Part shown: one piece after another, positions 1 to 6,157 of the stretch
Position numbering within the stretch: the stretch's first letter is position 1
Layout of the letters: each line of letters begins with the position of its first letter
Source of the DNA: Clostridia bacterium
Lineage (GTDB): Bacteria > Bacillota_A > Clostridia > Christensenellales > Aristaeellaceae
Reading direction: 5' to 3'
Assembly: GCA_017464225.1 (NCBI GenBank)
Contig: JAFUDW010000011.1
Span: forward strand, 1-31,929
DNA: 31,929 nt
Program-made: the position numbers and the translations under genes
Notes under the pieces: model-generated
Seen by the model: only the letters and a program-made list of their open reading frames with translations
The model's database searches: none
What the model was told of the DNA's origin: nothing

Positions 1-26
1 AGCGTCATAGCGATCATACAGAAATA

Positions 27-63
27 CCCAGACCGAGCTTGCTCGAGTCTGGGTTATTTTTGT
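27..63 (+). terminator. Rho-independent terminator-like hairpin
   Basis: CCCAGAC at 27-33 pairs with GTCTGGG at 47-53, and GAGC at 35-38 pairs with GCTC at 41-44 around a TT loop. The hairpin is followed on the plus strand by TTATTTTTGTT. It most likely ends a plus-strand gene lying left of the window. The minus-strand side has only a weak T tract, so bidirectional use is uncertain. Confidence 0.7.
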
Positions 64-80
64 TGATCGCGTATTTCCGG

Positions 81-139
81 TGTGCTCTTTGCGACAACCC
101 CTTTTCAATCAACTGCGGGAAGTTGTCAGAAAGAGCACA
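81..139. repeat. Long inverted repeat (18-nt arms)
   Basis: TGTGCTCTTT at 81-90 and GACAAC at 93-98 are the exact reverse complements of AAAGAGCACA (130-139) and GTTGTC (122-127), separated only by a 2-nt internal loop. The central loop is 23 nt. No T tract follows. It lies between the terminator at 27-63 and two more hairpins at 166-216 and is not in a plausible ORF. It could be a structured intergenic repeat, an RNA processing element or an operator. Confidence 0.6.
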
Positions 140-165
140 CAAGCAGCATCCGCAACTGGCGGGGT

Positions 166-216
166 CTGGGGTGCAACTTGCACCCCAGCAGGGTTGATAA
201 GGGGCAGCGCCCCTTA
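166..216. repeat. Two adjacent GC-rich palindromic hairpins
   Basis: CTGGGGTGCAA (166-176) and TTGCACCCCAG (178-188) form a perfect 11-bp inverted repeat. TAAGGGGC (198-205) and GCCCCTTA (209-216) form an 8-bp stem with an AGC loop. They lie downstream of the minus-strand GH43-like gene and could serve as its 3' end, but no U tract follows either. Paired hairpins of this look are often dispersed intergenic repeats in Clostridia genomes (inference). Confidence 0.55.
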
Positions 217-271
217 ACGTCCCTTCGTTCTCTTTCCCATTCGGGGTTCGGTATGATATGACGTTTTCACC

Positions 272-1336
272 TCAGTCAAATTCATCCAGCGTCCAGCTGT
301 CCCGCCAGTCCAGGATGCCCATGTCCCCTTCAAAACGGAAGGGCAGCCACACATATCGGGCCAGGGAGGTATTGATGCCGCTGTCCGGCGGCAGCAGCTT
401 TTTCAATTCCGCCATCCGCGCTTTTTCTTCCGGGGATGGGTCGGGCGAAAAGCGGATGCGGAACCATTCGCTGTAATCCTCGTACTTGAGATCCATGAAT
501 GCCGGGGCCCAGCGGTCCGCCAGGGCGATATACAAATCTTTCTTCCCAGGCACCTTGAAAACAGATGTGATCTGGGAATGGTAAGAGGTGCGGCTCGCGT
601 CCCCGGGATGGGGATCGCCTAGCACCCGATAGGGCCCGTGCCAGGTATCCGCCACGGCGATCTCGGAGGGATTGGGCAGATAGCCCGTAGTGCCCGAGGT
701 CACCAGATAATGCTTGCCGCGCCGGATGAAATGCGCCGTGGCCTCCCGGACAAAGGGTGGCTGCGAGTGCGGAAAATGGGTGGAATAGTACCCGGTCACG
801 CCGGTGTAGTCCTCGGTCAGATCGGCAATGATGGTTTCGGAATGCACCCGCTCAAAGAAATAATAGCCTTTTCCGTCTGATGCGGCGGCCAGGTCAAAAT
901 CCCCGGCGCTCATGCCAAGAGGGCGCAGGCCCTTTCGGATCATGGTATAAGGCCCCAAAATGCTGTCCGCTGTCAGAACGGTTTCTGTCTGTTCTCCGCT
1001 TTTTTCCATGATCTTGAGCCAGCAGACGTATTTTTTCGTCCGGCGGTTGTACAGAATATGGGGCCGGTCCATCATGCTGCCGGGATGCAGGGGAGAATGC
1101 CCGTCCGTTTCATCCGGCGGGATGATGACGCCGCAATCCTCCCAGTTGTATAAATCGGCGGAGCGGTAGCAGCGTACGCCCCAGTGCCAAATACCGTTTT
1201 TGCCGTCGGTCCTTTCCTTGTTTTCGCCATACCAGTAAAAGGTATCGTCCGCCTGCAAAATGCTGCCGCCGTGGGCCTGGATGGGCTTGCCATCGGTGTC
1301 CAGCCATTCCTGACCGGGATAAAACGCGCGATACAT
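272..1336 (-). CDS. GH43-like glycoside hydrolase (beta-galactosidase/xylosidase type)
   Basis: 354 aa, a five-bladed-propeller protein of the GH43 superfamily. Visible family signatures are an N-terminal QAHGGSIL...FYWYGENK segment (about residues 20-40), MDRPHILYNRRTKKYVCW (about 89-106), GDFDLAAASDGKGYYFFE (about 145-162) containing the likely transition-state Asp, and REATAHF (about 197-203) containing the likely acid Glu. The AHGG..YYWxGE pattern resembles the exo-beta-1,3-galactanase side of GH43 (subfamily 24/34-like); the substrate is inferred only loosely. There is no signal peptide, so it acts in the cytoplasm. The start is the ATG at 1336, preceded by GAGGGAAGCGG; an upstream in-frame extension to 1453 has no ribosome site and runs close to the preceding gene. 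It is the last gene of a minus-strand group with the CPBP protease and the TetR regulator, 67 nt after the protease. Confidence 0.8.
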   Translation of the reverse strand: MYRAFYPGQEWLDTDGKPIQAHGGSILQADDTFYWYGENKERTDGKNGIWHWGVRCYRSADLYNWEDCGVIIPPDETDGHSPLHPGSMMDRPHILYNRRTKKYVCWLKIMEKSGEQTETVLTADSILGPYTMIRKGLRPLGMSAGDFDLAAASDGKGYYFFERVHSETIIADLTEDYTGVTGYYSTHFPHSQPPFVREATAHFIRRGKHYLVTSGTTGYLPNPSEIAVADTWHGPYRVLGDPHPGDASRTSYHSQITSVFKVPGKKDLYIALADRWAPAFMDLKYEDYSEWFRIRFSPDPSPEEKARMAELKKLLPPDSGINTSLARYVWLPFRFEGDMGILDWRDSWTLDEFD

Positions 1337-1403
1337 TCCGCTTCCCTCATTTCTTAACAAAGTTGCCGCCCGAATGACGCGGGCTGTGAAAATATTTTTT
1401 TCT

Positions 1404-2249
1404 TTACTCGCCCGAACGCGATTGCAGCAAACGCCCCACGTGGCGCGTCTCAAAGAACATATCCTTGTTGGCGATCACGATAACGGCGGCGGCCAGCGTG
1501 ACCACGATGGTTTCCACGCATTTGGTCTCCGGCGTCATGGCGATTTTCTCCTGCATGAAATTGACGAACAGATGGAAGACCATGCAGGCCAGGATGCTGC
1601 GGTCGCTGACCAGATAGACCCAGGTGATGATAAAGCCCAGTGGGATGCCGCTGACAAAGAAATTGACCACATACAGGGGATTGACCATCAGTCCGGCCTG
1701 ATAGGTACCCGGAATAAAGATCAGCGGCAGGTGCCACAGGGACCACAGCGCCCCAAAGATCATGGATTCCCAGAACCAGTTCATGTATTCGCCGATGGAA
1801 TCCTCGCAATATCCCTTCCAGCCCACCTCCTCAATAATGGAGGCAAACAGGATGGTCAGCAGCGCGCTGCCCACCCCAACGCCGGTAAAGGAAAAATCCT
1901 CCGTCCAGGAAAACTGATGGAGCGACTGGCCAAAGGCCAGAGACAGAAGGATGGAACAAACCACGATCCCGGCAAACACCAGCACCGCCAGGAAAACGTT
2001 CAGCCACTTCACTTTATAGAATCCGATCAGCTTGTTTTTTAAGTCCCGTTTCAGGGCGTCGGATCCGGACAGGAGTACGAACAGGGTGGATACAACGGCC
2101 GGCGCGATGAGGCCCACGGCCATCAGCATGACGCCCAGGTTTTCCGGAACAAAAATGGCCGGGATCCAGAAGATCCAGGTGAAGAGATACGCCATGAAAA
2201 AGAATTTGACGGGCTTGTATTTGTAGGTATCCTGCCGATGCGCGCGCAT
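1404..2249 (-). CDS. CPBP family intramembrane glutamic endopeptidase (CAAX protease-like)
   Basis: 281 aa, hydrophobic with about seven or eight membrane segments. The family active-site motifs are present: IIEEVGWKGY (E140, E141), FGALWSLWHLPL (H173) and a third motif VFHLFVNF (H226, N230). Members are membrane-embedded Glu proteases of the Rce1/ABI family; in Firmicutes they are linked to prenyl-protein cleavage, bacteriocin self-immunity or unknown peptide processing. The start at 2249 is set by AAGGAGGAACAATAAC directly upstream; a longer frame to 2309 lacks one. It lies 138 nt downstream of the TetR gene on the same strand, so that regulator probably controls it. The physiological substrate cannot be told from sequence. 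Confidence 0.88.
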   Translation of the reverse strand: MRAHRQDTYKYKPVKFFFMAYLFTWIFWIPAIFVPENLGVMLMAVGLIAPAVVSTLFVLLSGSDALKRDLKNKLIGFYKVKWLNVFLAVLVFAGIVVCSILLSLAFGQSLHQFSWTEDFSFTGVGVGSALLTILFASIIEEVGWKGYCEDSIGEYMNWFWESMIFGALWSLWHLPLIFIPGTYQAGLMVNPLYVVNFFVSGIPLGFIITWVYLVSDRSILACMVFHLFVNFMQEKIAMTPETKCVETIVVTLAAAVIVIANKDMFFETRHVGRLLQSRSGE

Positions 2250-2387
2250 GTTATTGTTCCTCCTTGACCGTTTGGGGCGGCGTTGCCATCGCCATGCCCC
2301 AATATTCACCTGGAGAAGACGCCGTTACGTCCGGCTGCGGAATCGGGACAGGGATGAAATCCCCCGCGTTTTTCATTTGCGTATATC

Positions 2388-2978
2388 CTATCGGATCAGC
2401 TGCCGGATCAATTCCATGGTCCCGGGCGCGGCGCCCAGCAGCTTTTCGGCCATGTCGATATACACGTCCACATCCTCCGGGGTGAAGCCGCCCTCGCTGA
2501 ACAGCGCATTGCCGACAAGCAGCAGCATTTTGACCCGCTCCGGGACGTGATCGCAGCGAAAAATGCCGCTTCGTATGCCCTCTTCCACCGCTTCCGATAA
2601 AAGCGGCAAGATGATTTCCAGCAGGGTTTTCCTGAGCTTGTTGTTCATCAGGCTGTTTTCCGGCAGGCTCAGCGCATCTTCGATGGGCGTTTCCTCCCGG
2701 GAAGGGCGAAGGCAGGCGATGATCCCCGCGATCTTTTGCGGCGCGCCCATTTGGGACGCCAGCACCTGCCGGGCCCGCTCGGCCTCCGCCTCCATCATCA
2801 TCCCGATCACGTCCTCCAGCATCTGTTCCTTGCTGGCAAAGTAGTAATAATAGGTGCCCTTGGCGATGCCCGCCGCCTCGATGATCGCATCCACGCTGGT
2901 GTTCTCATACCCATTGGACAGCAGCATCATGTACGCGATCTCCAGTAATTCCCGCTTTCTCTTTTCGCCCTTTTTCAC
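2388..2978 (-). CDS. TetR/AcrR family transcriptional regulator
   Basis: 196 aa. The N-terminal 55 residues form a standard TetR helix-turn-helix: RELLEIAYMMLLSNGYENTSV, then DAIIEAAGIAKGTYYYYFASKEQ. The C-terminal 140 residues are an all-helical ligand/dimer domain with no recognisable specificity. The start is GTG at 2978, preceded by AAGGTGCGGAACC. A near-consensus promoter and a direct-repeat-like operator lie just upstream, which suggests autorepression. Its downstream neighbours, the CPBP protease and perhaps the GH43-like gene, are the likely co-regulated targets. Confidence 0.92.
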   Translation of the reverse strand: MKKGEKRKRELLEIAYMMLLSNGYENTSVDAIIEAAGIAKGTYYYYFASKEQMLEDVIGMMMEAEAERARQVLASQMGAPQKIAGIIACLRPSREETPIEDALSLPENSLMNNKLRKTLLEIILPLLSEAVEEGIRSGIFRCDHVPERVKMLLLVGNALFSEGGFTPEDVDVYIDMAEKLLGAAPGTMELIRQLIR

Positions 2979-2996
2979 GGTTCCGCACCTTTCTCG

Positions 2997-3042
2997 ACTG
3001 TCGGTCGGTTATCAGTATAGCCTGCTTTATGGCCGCTGTCAA
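2997..3042 (-). promoter_or_regulatory. Promoter and candidate operator of the TetR-CPBP transcription unit
   Basis: Reading the minus strand, TTGACA (3042-3037), a 17-nt spacer and TATACT (3019-3014) make a near-perfect sigma-A promoter. Immediately downstream, over the expected start site, ACCGACCGACAGTC (3010-2997) repeats the CCGAC unit and is a natural TetR operator position. A further imperfect palindrome, CGACGGCCGGTCG, lies at 3051-3063 upstream of -35. Binding by the adjacent regulator is inferred. Confidence 0.75.
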
Positions 3043-3167
3043 TCATTTTACGACGGCCGGTCGAAAATCTGATTTTCAGGGTTTTCCGATGGCGGATATT
3101 GAAAAAAAGCCGTCGGATCCTTTGAATGTGGATTTCCTGATAACGAAACGAAAACCAAAACAGAAAA

Positions 3168-3268
3168 AGTCCCTTGAAAAAAATTCAATATTATGTCAAA
3201 ACTCGCTTGAAAAATATTTACTTAAAGCCAAAAACTCCCTTGAAAAATCTTTTGCCTTTGGGTATACT
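3168..3268 (+). promoter_or_regulatory. Promoter with three 33-bp-spaced CTTGAAAA elements
   Basis: CTTGAAAA occurs at 3173-3180, 3206-3213 and 3239-3246, exactly 33 bp apart, each inside a loosely conserved A/T-rich 33-bp unit beginning A(G/C)TC(C/G)CTTGAAAAA. The third copy supplies the -35 hexamer TTGAAA (3240-3245), followed by a 17-nt spacer and TATACT (3263-3268). This is the clear promoter of the DUF4143 ATPase gene at 3298. The upstream copies may be regulator sites on nearly the same DNA face. The same stretch is open in one frame (11-residue SLEK repeats), but no ribosome site supports translation. Confidence 0.7.
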
Positions 3269-3297
3269 GTGATCGTGGGCAAAGGAGAGAGAGAAAT

Positions 3298-4617
3298 ATG
3301 CTGAAAAGAAAAATCGAAACCGTTTTAAGGAGTTGGAAGAAAACGCCGGATCATAAGCCTTTGGTGGTCAAAGGCTGCCGTCAGTGCGGAAAAACCTTTT
3401 CCGTCCGCCAATTCGCCCGGGCGAACTATGCGCATGAGGTTTATTTGAATTTTTATCAGAATAAAAGTTATGCTTCTGTTTTTTCCGGCTCCTTGGAGGT
3501 GGACCATTTGACGATGCTGCTTTCCGCCCTGTTGGGATCGGAAGCTGTGTTTGAAGCGGGAAAAACGGTGCTGATCCTGGATGAGATTCAGGAGTGCCCC
3601 GAGGCGCGAACCGCTCTCAAATTTTTCGCCATGGATGGCCGCTACGATGTGATCGCAACCGGATCGCTGCTGGGCGTCAAAGGGTATGGCAAACGGCCTG
3701 CATCCATCCCGGTGGGCTATGAACAGATCGAGGAAATGTATCCGCTGGACTTTGAGGAGTTCCTGTGGGCCAACGGCATAGAAGCGCAGGCCATCGGATA
3801 TTTGAAGGAATGCCTGAAGAACGAAACGCCCGTGGCGGAGGCACTGCATGAAAAGTTTCGTCAATTGCTGCTGCAATACGCGGTCGTCGGCGGGATGCCT
3901 GCCGTGGTGCAGACGTTTGTGGACACCCATCAAATGAACGCCGTACTCCAAATGCAGCGCGGCATCCTGGCGGATTATGAAGAAGATATGGTGAAATATG
4001 CGGATGTTAAGGATAGGCCGCACATTCGGGAATGCTTCCAATCCATCCCGCGTCAGCTGAGCAAGGAAAACAAAAAGTTTCAGTATTCCGTTGTGCAGAA
4101 AGGCGCCACCTCATCCAAATACTCGGGCAGCCTGCAATGGATCGAGGATGCGGGCATCATCCGCCGGTGTTATAATCTTTCGCTGCCGGAGCTGCCGCTG
4201 GACGGAAACGCCATTCAGGATATCTTCAAAGTGTACATGGCGGACAGCGGGCTGCTGATCGCCATGCTGGAGGACGGCACGCAATACGATGTGCTCCAGG
4301 GCAATCTGTACGGCTATAAAGGGGCCATCTTTGAAAATCTTGCCGCCGATATCCTGACGAAGATGGGCCGGAAGCTTTATTATTTTCATAAAGATTCCGG
4401 GCTGGAGATCGATTTTGTGATGCGCTACGCGGGCCAAAGTATGCTGCTGGAAGTAAAAGCGGCTACAGGCAATACCAAGAGCACAAAAACGATCCTGAAC
4501 CACCCGGAAAAATATCATGTGGGCGGCGCAATCAAACTGGGCGATTATAACGTAGGCCGTTCAGGCAACATTCTGACACTGCCGTTTTACATGGCGTTTT
4601 TGCTGACGTCGTTTTGA
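3298..4617 (+). CDS. AAA family ATPase with C-terminal DUF4143
   Basis: 439 aa. The N-terminal AAA_14 domain has a Walker A motif GCRQCGKT (residues 26-33), a Walker B motif VLILDEIQECP (D95, E96) and a sensor-type ATGSLLG segment. The C-terminal DUF4143 part (about 215-420) ends in LEIDFVMRYAGQSMLLEVKA, which resembles a PD-(D/E)xK nuclease core (D...ExK). Proteins of this architecture are very common in gut anaerobes; their role is unproven, with DNA-related, defence or mobile-element functions proposed. AAAGGAGAG precedes the ATG by a good distance, and a strong promoter with periodic repeats lies upstream. The gene is monocistronic, convergent with the aldo/keto reductase, and noticeably more A/T-rich at its 5' end than its neighbours, which fits horizontal acquisition. 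Confidence 0.9.
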   Translation: MLKRKIETVLRSWKKTPDHKPLVVKGCRQCGKTFSVRQFARANYAHEVYLNFYQNKSYASVFSGSLEVDHLTMLLSALLGSEAVFEAGKTVLILDEIQECPEARTALKFFAMDGRYDVIATGSLLGVKGYGKRPASIPVGYEQIEEMYPLDFEEFLWANGIEAQAIGYLKECLKNETPVAEALHEKFRQLLLQYAVVGGMPAVVQTFVDTHQMNAVLQMQRGILADYEEDMVKYADVKDRPHIRECFQSIPRQLSKENKKFQYSVVQKGATSSKYSGSLQWIEDAGIIRRCYNLSLPELPLDGNAIQDIFKVYMADSGLLIAMLEDGTQYDVLQGNLYGYKGAIFENLAADILTKMGRKLYYFHKDSGLEIDFVMRYAGQSMLLEVKAATGNTKSTKTILNHPEKYHVGGAIKLGDYNVGRSGNILTLPFYMAFLLTSF

Positions 4618-4620
4618 TAT

Positions 4621-4637
4621 CCGTATTCAAAATACGG
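4621..4637. other. Small hairpin between convergent genes
   Basis: CCGTATT (4621-4627) and AATACGG (4631-4637) form a 7-bp stem with a CAA loop four bases after the ATPase stop codon. No U tract follows on either strand, so it is at best a weak terminator or an RNA 3'-end stabiliser. Confidence 0.35.
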
Positions 4638-4695
4638 TGCGTCCGCTTCATGGACATCTTAAAGAGCATGGAATACCCCGGAGTACAGCCCCTTT

Positions 4696-5556
4696 TCATA
4701 TTTGATCCGGGTTGCTTTTGGCGGTGGGAATGCTGAAATCCGGGTGCTCGCCCAGCCAGGTGGTCTGGGGCATGCAGGAGAGCATGCTGATTTCATCCTC
4801 CGTCAGGCTGAAATCATACACGTCCAGATTGGCGCGGATATGCTGATCGGAGGCGGCCTTGGGGATCGGCAGGATGCCCTTTTGCAGCAGGAAGCGCAGA
4901 TTGATCTGCTGGGCGCTCTTTTGGTATTTTTCCGCCAGCTGGGAGATCACCGCGTTTGCCTCGGCGGCGTTCCTGTCGCCCCGCCCGAAGGGGCTCCAGG
5001 CCATGGGCAGCACCTGATGGTCCTGGCAGTATTGAACGGCGGCCTCCTGGGAACAGCCCGGATGCAGCTCCAGCTGATCCACGGCGGGCGGGACGGCGCA
5101 GTGCTCCAGGATATTTTTCAGATGATGGGGCAGAAAATTGGAAAGCCCCAGATACCGTACTTTCCCTTCAGCCGCCAGCCTTTCCATGCGGGCGTAGGTT
5201 TCCAGGTCCCTTTCCTTCCAGGGTTCGTCCATCTTTCCCGTTTTCCGGGGCCAATGGATCATATAGATATCCACATAATCCATGCCCAGGCGGCGCAAGG
5301 AGCGTTCCAGCGCCGCGGAGGGATCATCCATTTCATCGATCCACAGCTTGGTTTCGATGAAGAATTCATTTCTGGGCACGCCGCTTTTTTTGACGGCGCT
5401 GCCCAATACGCGCTCGGTTTCATAGAGGGACGCGGTGTCAAAAAACCGGTACCCGGCCTGGATGGCGCTGAGGATCGGCGCTTCGGATTTTATTTGGTAG
5501 GTGCCAAATCCGATTTGCGGAATGCGGTTCCCGTCATACAAGCGATACGTTTCCAT
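4696..5556 (-). CDS. Aldo/keto reductase (2,5-diketogluconate reductase-like)
   Basis: 286 aa, a full-length single-domain (beta/alpha)8 NAD(P)H-dependent aldehyde/ketone reductase. The catalytic tetrad is visible: D40 (FFDTAS), Y45 (LYETE), K70 (IETK) and H101 (MIHWP). The SNF motif (LGLSNF), the QLELHPG segment and the IPIPKAAS cofactor loop place it in the AKR5-type group. AAAGGAGAAAGTCG precedes the ATG. It lies 42 nt downstream of the 87-aa remnant ORF and shares its promoter at 5947-5975. The exact carbonyl substrate is unknown; sugar-derived aldehydes are plausible given the surrounding glycan genes. Confidence 0.92.
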   Translation of the reverse strand: METYRLYDGNRIPQIGFGTYQIKSEAPILSAIQAGYRFFDTASLYETERVLGSAVKKSGVPRNEFFIETKLWIDEMDDPSAALERSLRRLGMDYVDIYMIHWPRKTGKMDEPWKERDLETYARMERLAAEGKVRYLGLSNFLPHHLKNILEHCAVPPAVDQLELHPGCSQEAAVQYCQDHQVLPMAWSPFGRGDRNAAEANAVISQLAEKYQKSAQQINLRFLLQKGILPIPKAASDQHIRANLDVYDFSLTEDEISMLSCMPQTTWLGEHPDFSIPTAKSNPDQI

Positions 5557-5598
5557 CGACTTTCTCCTTTCGTTTCCGATGCAAGCAGGCCGAAGCTG

Positions 5599-5862
5599 CT
5601 ACAGAAGGATCAGGGTATCGGTTCGATCCCGATCCAGGTTCAGCGTGATTTTTTGACCGTTCACCGTCATCATATAGTCGCCCTTGAAGCTGGTAAAGGA
5701 AAGCTGTCCTTCGCTGTCCGTCATCAGCGTTTCATGGGTCTCCCAATCTTCATGGATCAGCTTTTTCGGCGCGCGATAGGCGGGTTTCTCGCCGTTGTCC
5801 TCCCTGACGAGGCGCAGATGGGCGCTTGCTTTTCGGTGATTCAGGAGATCCATCATCCTCAT
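5599..5862 (-). pseudogene. Stand-alone C-terminal fragment resembling a GH10-type xylanase tail
   Basis: 87 aa. The stretch PAYRAPKKLIHEDW (about residues 27-40), then TDSEGQLSFTSFKGDYMMTV, matches the usual last 60 residues of GH10-like xylanases, in which YHAL..LI.EEW is followed by TDENGRFxFRGFYGDYEI. No barrel and no catalytic Glu precede it: upstream is a promoter region rather than coding sequence. It is therefore either a decayed remnant left by deletion or a deliberately separate beta-sandwich module. GGAAGGAAGG upstream could serve ATG codons at 5862 or 5856, and a good promoter lies 85 nt further up, so it may still be expressed. The family assignment is from memory of the motif. 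Confidence 0.55.
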
Positions 5863-5909
5863 CCTTCCTTCCGCCGAACTCCCGCATGGAATACATTCAA
5901 TTTTCTCTA

Positions 5910-5980
5910 AACGATTGACTATAAATAAACCTTCTGGATTGGGATGATCATACCAGCAAACGGAAGGATTGTCAATCGTT
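5910..5980 (-). promoter_or_regulatory. Minus-strand promoter bracketed by a 10-bp inverted repeat
   Basis: On the minus strand TTGACA (5975-5970), a 17-nt spacer and TATGAT (5952-5947) make a strong promoter for the 87-aa ORF and the aldo/keto reductase. AACGATTGAC at 5910-5919 and its exact reverse complement GTCAATCGTT at 5971-5980 flank it, 51 bp apart: one half-site overlaps -35 and the other lies about 20-30 nt into the transcript. This arrangement suits repression by a dimer or by DNA looping. The regulator is unknown. Confidence 0.7.
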
Positions 5981-5995
5981 CGCGCGCGCCTGATA

Positions 5996-6036
5996 CTGAA
6001 CCCGGATGAAAGGCGTTCACCTTTATTCGGATTCAG
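5996..6036. repeat. Long imperfect hairpin in the divergent intergenic region
   Basis: Arms at 5996-6013 and 6020-6036 start CTGAA and end TTCAG. They pair at about 15 of 17 positions (two G-T pairs, one mismatch, one bulge) around a 6-nt loop. It sits between the minus-strand promoter at 5947-5975 and the sensor-kinase promoter. T-rich sequence follows about 14 nt later on the plus strand, so it is not a classic terminator. A regulator site or a relic is possible. Confidence 0.5.
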
Positions 6037-6098
6037 TAGAAACAGCGCTTCTTTTTGTTTATTTTTTTGTTGATATATGGCGTCGGAAGTCAGCTGTA

Positions 6099-6107
6099 TG
6101 GTATACT
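6099..6107 (+). promoter_or_regulatory. Extended -10 promoter of the sensor kinase gene
   Basis: TGGTATACT is an extended -10 (TGn plus TATACT) without a good -35 at the right distance. The expected start is near 6114, about 45 nt before the coding start. Confidence 0.5.
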
Positions 6108-6157
6108 GTTAATATCCGTTCACATAGATATAGACTGTTTACATGGGTGATGCGATC

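Noticed and set aside
1368..1384. Terminator between the CPBP protease and the GH43-like gene
   Set aside because: The 5-bp GCCCG/CGGGC stem is not followed by a U tract on the minus strand.
3168..3246. CRISPR-like array from the 33-bp repeats
   Set aside because: Only about 9 of 33 bases are strictly conserved, there are no unique spacers or cas genes, and the third copy is a promoter -35 element.
3029..3304. 91-aa ORF with SLEK repeats
   Set aside because: It starts inside the TetR promoter region, has no ribosome site, spans the ATPase promoter and overlaps its start codon. Kept only as an alternative reading of the repeats.
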